From NCBI GenBank assembly GCA_016710625.1, contig JADJVK010000005.1:88339-152338 (forward strand): a stretch of DNA of 64,000 bases, written 5' to 3'. This stretch comes from Saprospiraceae bacterium. GTDB taxonomy: Bacteria; Bacteroidota; Bacteroidia; Chitinophagales; Saprospiraceae. This document shows positions 60,518-64,000 of this stretch, one piece after another. Below the pieces are notes generated by a model. That model was given only the letters and a program-made list of their open reading frames with translations, was not told where the DNA came from and made no database searches. Position 1 is the first letter of the stretch. The number at the start of each line of letters is the position of its first letter. The position numbers and the translations under genes are program-made.

Positions 60518-60533
60518 TTGTGTGTAAAAAGCG

Positions 60534-61247
60534 ATGATGATGAAAAAAATGATTTTTATGTTTTTATTGTCTGCAAGTTTTATAAACTTATTCGGACAGG
60601 AAACGGCAGTAATGCAAGACACAACGCCTCGTACTCAAACTTTGTTTTCTAAAGCAAAAATAAACAGTTGGGGTATTTACGTAGCACCTGAATTTACTTA
60701 CGGGCAGTATGCAGGATCATTCACACCTCAATTAGGTGGATCTGTGATGATAGTACTAAACAAGAAATTTGCAATTGGTGGGAATGTATCTTCTATAGCA
60801 AATAGAAATTTTACACCAACTGATTTGAGTTCAACTAGTGCTTTACACATGAATGCTAGAACAGCAGGATTAAGATTGGAGTATTCATTTGCTCCTCACA
60901 AATTAATCCATATTACTACTCCGCTAACTTTAGGAATAGGAAGAGCAAATGCAGACTCCACAAATATTATCGATGGAGAATTTGGACCTCACAATGGAGG
61001 AAGACTTGGACGAAATGGTTCTGGATTCGGATTTATCCAACCTGGGATTAACGTAGAAATGAATTTATTCAAGTATGCTAAAGTTTTTGTGGGAGCGGAT
61101 TATAGAATCGCAACCAATGTTTTCGGAACAAATACCGCCAATCTATCAACAGGGCAACTAAGTGGCCTAGGGATCAATGCAGGATTAAAAGTAGGCTTAT
61201 TCGACCAATCATGTAAGCGAAAGAAAAAGGACCAAAAACCTTCCTAA
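60534..61247 (+). CDS. Outer-membrane beta-barrel protein, ECF-linked
   Basis: 237 residues; signal peptide with cleavage about residue 22 (FINLFGQ). Strand-rich mature part with typical small-porin phrases: WGIYVAPEFTYGQYAG, GGSVMIVLNKKFAIGGNVSSI, GLRLEYSFAPHKLIHITTPLTLGIG, KVFVGADYRIATNVF, GLGINAGLKVGLF. A Lys-rich tail (KRKKKDQKPS) follows the last strand, which is unusual for a barrel terminus. The FGPHNGGRLGRNGSGF loop resembles FPNHGPGGPNEP of the barrel in the anti-sigma fusion. Together with the shared promoter motif this suggests it belongs to the same regulon. Confidence 0.75.
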   Translation: MMMKKMIFMFLLSASFINLFGQETAVMQDTTPRTQTLFSKAKINSWGIYVAPEFTYGQYAGSFTPQLGGSVMIVLNKKFAIGGNVSSIANRNFTPTDLSSTSALHMNARTAGLRLEYSFAPHKLIHITTPLTLGIGRANADSTNIIDGEFGPHNGGRLGRNGSGFGFIQPGINVEMNLFKYAKVFVGADYRIATNVFGTNTANLSTGQLSGLGINAGLKVGLFDQSCKRKKKDQKPS

Positions 61248-61317
61248 TCTACTGACAAACAGTTATTTAATTAATACTATTACTTTTTTTTTGTTAAAAT
61301 AATAAATTTTATATCTT

Positions 61318-62139
61318 ATGAAAAATTTCTTTTATTTAACGATGTTGAGCATCGTTATCCTAGCTACTTCATGCTCAAAAGTTGAAGATCAACTAAATGA
61401 TGCATCTTATTTGAATGGCGTTTCTTCTTCAATAGAAACAATTTCATTACCAACTACTGTTACGAATTTAGTTGCAGATCAATATCCTGGATTTGCAATT
61501 GCAAGTACGGATGCAAGTAATACTGCAGGAAAATATAAATACAATGTGAATATTGAAAATGCAAATGAAACAGTAACTGTTAGTTTTGACAATAGCTGGT
61601 CGAATGCAATTTCAGACAGAGGAGGCAAAGGTGGTCCTGACGGTGGCAAAGGCGGTCCTGGCGGAAAAGGATTTCATCCTAAGGATAGCACAAGAACTCC
61701 TGTTAAATTAGCTGATTTATGTCAAGGTGCAAAAGATTATGTTGCAACAAATTATGTTGGCTACGAAATCAAAAAAGCACTTAAGAGAGATAGTTCTGGA
61801 GTAATCACTTATATCGTTTTAGTAGAAAAAGATACACTTCATGTAGCTTTAGTCTTTGATGCGAATTGTAATTTTGTTAGCATTGCTCCATTACCAATTG
61901 GTCATGGAAATGGCGGTGGACATGGAAAAGGTAAAGGACATGGCACTGTAGTAGATTTGACTACTATCCCAGCATCTGTAACTTCTTTTCTAGCAACAAG
62001 TTATACAGGTTTCACTATCAGCAAAGCAGTATATGTTGATGGCAAGGGAACACCTAGATATATCGTTGAAATCACAGATGGCACCAACAAAAAAGTGTTA
62101 GTATTTGATGCTAACTGGGCTTTTGTTAAAGAGTTATAA
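61318..62139 (+). CDS. Lipoprotein with three PepSY-like repeats and Gly/Lys/His-rich linkers
   Basis: 273 residues; lipobox ILATSC gives Cys19. Three units of ~60-75 residues share the PepSY-like pattern (ISLPTTVTNLVADQYPGFAIAS ... VTVSFDNSW; LADLCQGAKDYVATNYVGYEIKKA ... HVALVFDANCNF; TTIPASVTSFLATSYTGFTISKA ... KVLVFDANWAF). They are joined by low-complexity Gly-rich linkers (GGKGGPDGGKGGPGGKGF; GHGNGGGHGKGKGHG). The His-rich linker may bind metal. Starts 70 bp after the outer-membrane protein gene, same strand, perhaps co-transcribed. Followed by a terminator. Role unknown; PepSY-like domains are generally thought to bind or inhibit envelope partners. Confidence 0.8.
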   Translation: MKNFFYLTMLSIVILATSCSKVEDQLNDASYLNGVSSSIETISLPTTVTNLVADQYPGFAIASTDASNTAGKYKYNVNIENANETVTVSFDNSWSNAISDRGGKGGPDGGKGGPGGKGFHPKDSTRTPVKLADLCQGAKDYVATNYVGYEIKKALKRDSSGVITYIVLVEKDTLHVALVFDANCNFVSIAPLPIGHGNGGGHGKGKGHGTVVDLTTIPASVTSFLATSYTGFTISKAVYVDGKGTPRYIVEITDGTNKKVLVFDANWAFVKEL

Positions 62140-62170
62140 TAATTATAGGTAAGTTGTTATTTAATATTGT

Positions 62171-62206
62171 ACTGCCGCTACTTAAGTGTAGTGGCAGTTA
62201 CTTTTT
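62171..62206 (+). terminator. Intrinsic terminator
   Basis: Stem ACTGCCGCTAC (62171-62181) / GTAGTGGCAGT (62188-62198), six-base loop, one G-U pair, then a short T run. Ends the PepSY-like gene transcript. Confidence 0.8.
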
Positions 62207-62308
62207 ATAGCCCCACCCATTTTGTAGAATCTTTCTAAGAATATTCAATTTGCTTTGGTATTTAAGGAATAAACGCTAATTTTACCCCACAAAATCTTAC
62301 ATACTATG

Positions 62309-62920
62309 ATGTTCAAAATCAATATATATCTTCGTTTTGCTCTCATTGCATTATTTTTAATTGGCGGCATATTATTAGCAATTTTCAATAGTTTTTGGTA
62401 CGCCCTTCCTTTTTTATTGATAGCTATTGTTTTAATTATCGGCTATTTCCTTTTAGGAACTGTTCAGTCTGCTGCAGAGTTAATGCAAACTGGGCAATTA
62501 GATGAAGCCAATAAAAGATTAGATTTGACAATAAAACCAGATTGGTTGTTCGTATATAATAGAGCTTATTACTACCTGCTGAAAGGAACCATTGCAATGC
62601 AACAAGGAAGTAATGAGGGGGCTGAAAAGAATTTCTTGAAAGCTGAAGCCATAGGCTTACCTTCCGATAATGAAAAAGCAATGGTCAATATCTACATGGC
62701 TGGAATGCATGCCCAAAAAGAAAAGTGGGTTTCTGCACAGACTTTCTACAAAAAAGCTCAAGAATTCAATATCACCGAGCCAATGCTTAAAGAACAAATG
62801 AAGCAATTGGATATGGCTTTCAAAAATAAAGGTCAGGTGAAATTGGCTCGCCAAATGCAAATGCAACATGGCGGAAATATGAGTTTTGGAGGAAAAAGAA
62901 GAAGACCACCCGTTAGATAA
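62309..62920 (+). CDS. Membrane protein with TPR-like cytoplasmic domain
   Basis: About 203 residues (Met at 62309; 62306 also possible). Two N-terminal transmembrane helices, residues 7-24 (LRFALIALFLIGGILLAIF) and 29-51 (WYALPFLLIAIVLIIGYFLLG), then helical TPR-like pairs (AELMQTGQLDEANKRL; FVYNRAYYYLLKGTIAMQQG; GAEKNFLKAEAIGL; QTFYKKAQEF), and a basic C-terminus (GGKRRRPPVR). I know similar small proteins in Bacteroidota only as hypothetical. It lies 11 bp before the YhhN gene and is probably in one operon with it. A CCCCACC-N17-CTAA element at 62211 resembles the ECF motif weakly. Confidence 0.7.
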   Translation: MFKINIYLRFALIALFLIGGILLAIFNSFWYALPFLLIAIVLIIGYFLLGTVQSAAELMQTGQLDEANKRLDLTIKPDWLFVYNRAYYYLLKGTIAMQQGSNEGAEKNFLKAEAIGLPSDNEKAMVNIYMAGMHAQKEKWVSAQTFYKKAQEFNITEPMLKEQMKQLDMAFKNKGQVKLARQMQMQHGGNMSFGGKRRRPPVR

Positions 62921-62931
62921 AAATCCCAAAT

Positions 62932-63594
62932 ATGAATCATACAAGGTTGCTCAACACTTATTTAGTAGTAGCTGCAATATATTTGGTTGGGTTAATTGCC
63001 TTTTCCGAATCCTTCAATTTCACCACCAAACCATTGCTTTTGCCGTGGTTATTGATGGCGGTGTATATTTTTCCAACTATAAGAAATAGAACTTGGCTGT
63101 TCGGTGCTTTATTATTTTCTTGGATTGGCGATATTCTTTTATTATTTGTTTACAAAAGTCAAACTTTTTTCATTTTTGGATTGGTTTCCTTTTTGATTGC
63201 CCACCTTGCTTATATTTTAGCTTTCAAAAATGAAATAAAGGGGTATCATCCCAAAAAGTCATTACCTTATTTTTATATAATATTGATTATTGGGTATTTA
63301 TTGGCGATGTGGTTCGTGCTCATCCCTACTTTAGGTGGCATGAAAATACCAGTAATCCTTTATTCTATTGTGATTACTACCATGTTGGCAATGTCGATTT
63401 ATGTAGATTCCATTTTGGATAGTGCTGCTTCCAAATGGATGATTTTGGGTGCCATCTTGTTTGTTTTATCGGATAGTATTTTGGCATTCAACAAATTCCA
63501 TTCACCAGTACCCTTTGCTTCTCTTGCAATTATGAGTACCTATCTTTTTGCCCAATTTGCTTTAGTGAAAGGGTTTCTTCAAAAATGGAGTTAG
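62932..63594 (+). CDS. YhhN family integral membrane protein (lysoplasmalogenase-like)
   Basis: 220 residues with about eight transmembrane helices. Family motifs: FTTKPLLLPWLL near residue 30, FSWIGDILLLF near 63, and ILFVLSDSILAFNKF near 180, whose conserved acidic residues are the putative active site. YhhN/TMEM86 proteins hydrolyse the vinyl ether bond of lysoplasmalogens in animals; the bacterial substrate is uncertain. Length fits. The stop at 63594 is 14 bp from the converging T9SS gene. Confidence 0.85.
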   Translation: MNHTRLLNTYLVVAAIYLVGLIAFSESFNFTTKPLLLPWLLMAVYIFPTIRNRTWLFGALLFSWIGDILLLFVYKSQTFFIFGLVSFLIAHLAYILAFKNEIKGYHPKKSLPYFYIILIIGYLLAMWFVLIPTLGGMKIPVILYSIVITTMLAMSIYVDSILDSAASKWMILGAILFVLSDSILAFNKFHSPVPFASLAIMSTYLFAQFALVKGFLQKWS

Positions 63595-63607
63595 ACTTTA
63601 CTTTTTA

Positions 63608-64000
63608 TTATCTTAAAACTATAATTTTTTCCCATTGAATGCTATCCTTATTTATGATTTTAATAAAATAGATTCCGCTGAAACACTCACTTAAATCTAT
63701 TTGGTTATTATTATTTAGCGGTAGATTTTTAATAAATTTCCCATTTTCATTATAAATTAAAAAATCTACTGAACCTAAATCCTTATCATATTCAATATTG
63801 AGTAAGCCATTAGTAGGGTTTGGAAATAATTTAATATTTAATACTTTCAATTCCTCATTCTTTGTAATAAAATTTGAAATATTAAATATTTTAGAAGTAC
63901 TACATCCATTATTGTCCGTTACAATTATTTCATAACTACCAAAAGTAACATTTGTTAAGTTTTGACTACTGCTGATTAATTTTCCACTACTATCTTTCCA
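63608..64000 (-). CDS. C-terminal end of a T9SS type A sorted protein (5' part outside window)
   Basis: The frame is open from the window edge at 64000 down to the stop at 63608, about 130 residues. It starts in a SprB-like or Ig-like repeat (SYEIIVTDNNGCSTSKIF) and ends with a type A sorting domain (NIKLFPNPTNGLLNIEY ... FSGIYFIKIINKD ... KIIVLR). The protein will be a secreted or surface-bound T9SS cargo; its catalytic or binding part is not in view. Confidence 0.85.
   Translation of the reverse strand, partial: WKDSSGKLISSSQNLTNVTFGSYEIIVTDNNGCSTSKIFNISNFITKNEELKVLNIKLFPNPTNGLLNIEYDKDLGSVDFLIYNENGKFIKNLPLNNNNQIDLSECFSGIYFIKIINKDSIQWEKIIVLR

Larger units (their letters stand above)
60159..60533. 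other. Intergenic region between divergent ECF-controlled genes
   Basis: About 375 bp, very AT-rich in the middle. The only structure I see is at the two edges: the matching CCCACC-N16/17-CGTA elements given separately. No ORF or RNA gene is seen between them. Confidence 0.45.

Overview
This 64 kb window looks like a chromosomal segment of an AT-rich Bacteroidota bacterium, probably a free-living, gliding or surface-attached type near Saprospiria/Chitinophagia. The lineage is inferred from type IX secretion signals (type A and type B C-terminal sorting domains, a PorU2-like sortase), DUF5916, DUF3078 and GH3 family proteins, many short outer-membrane barrels, the near absence of Shine-Dalgarno sites, and promoters of the Bacteroidota form TTG/TTTG - about 20 nt - TAnnTTTG.

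Layout. 0-17 kb: the 3' end of radA, a YihX-like phosphatase, two tandem DUF5916 outer-membrane proteins, a secreted T9SS protein, a small promoter-to-terminator unit near 11 kb, a lipoyl E2 acyltransferase, a TPR-propeller-OmpA-SPOR protein, a methyltransferase, an ACMSD-like amidohydrolase and a rhodanese. 17-26 kb: two tandem T9SS-tagged secreted proteins, then a minus-strand surface-glycan cluster (four glycosyltransferases, a degraded gene, and the Wzt/Wzm-type ABC exporter). 26-27 kb: a repeat island of palindromes and a 21/42-bp tandem array. 27-36 kb: an FAD oxidoreductase with an overlapping membrane iron-sulfur protein, an M48 lipoprotein protease, parC and a stand-alone paaZ. 36-53 kb: very large surface proteins, namely a PorU2-like C25 peptidase, a ~2,530-residue type B sorted adhesin on the opposite strand, and a barrel-plus-Ig-repeat protein. 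53-60 kb: DUF3078 protein, MscS-like channel, a first ECF sigma gene with a possible small RNA or attenuator upstream, tRNA-Met, a GH3 protein, and an ECF operon. 60-64 kb: outer-membrane protein, PepSY-like lipoprotein, TPR membrane protein, YhhN family protein and the 3' end of another T9SS protein.

The most interesting unit is at 57.7-60.5 kb. An ECF sigma factor overlaps a gene whose product has an anti-sigma-like N-terminus, one inner-membrane helix, a long polar linker and a C-terminal outer-membrane barrel. This is followed by a lipoprotein with an unusual CX4CH site. The sigma gene and the divergent outer-membrane protein gene share the upstream pattern CCCACC-N16/17-CGTA, which suggests autoregulation.

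A caution applies to the whole window. At least fifteen genes-in-one are split by single-base indels, mostly in homopolymer runs, and several reconstruct perfectly when one base is added or removed. The pattern is more like consensus error (worst at 23.1-24.0 and 39.2-39.9 kb) than true decay. I merged the pieces and say so in each entry.
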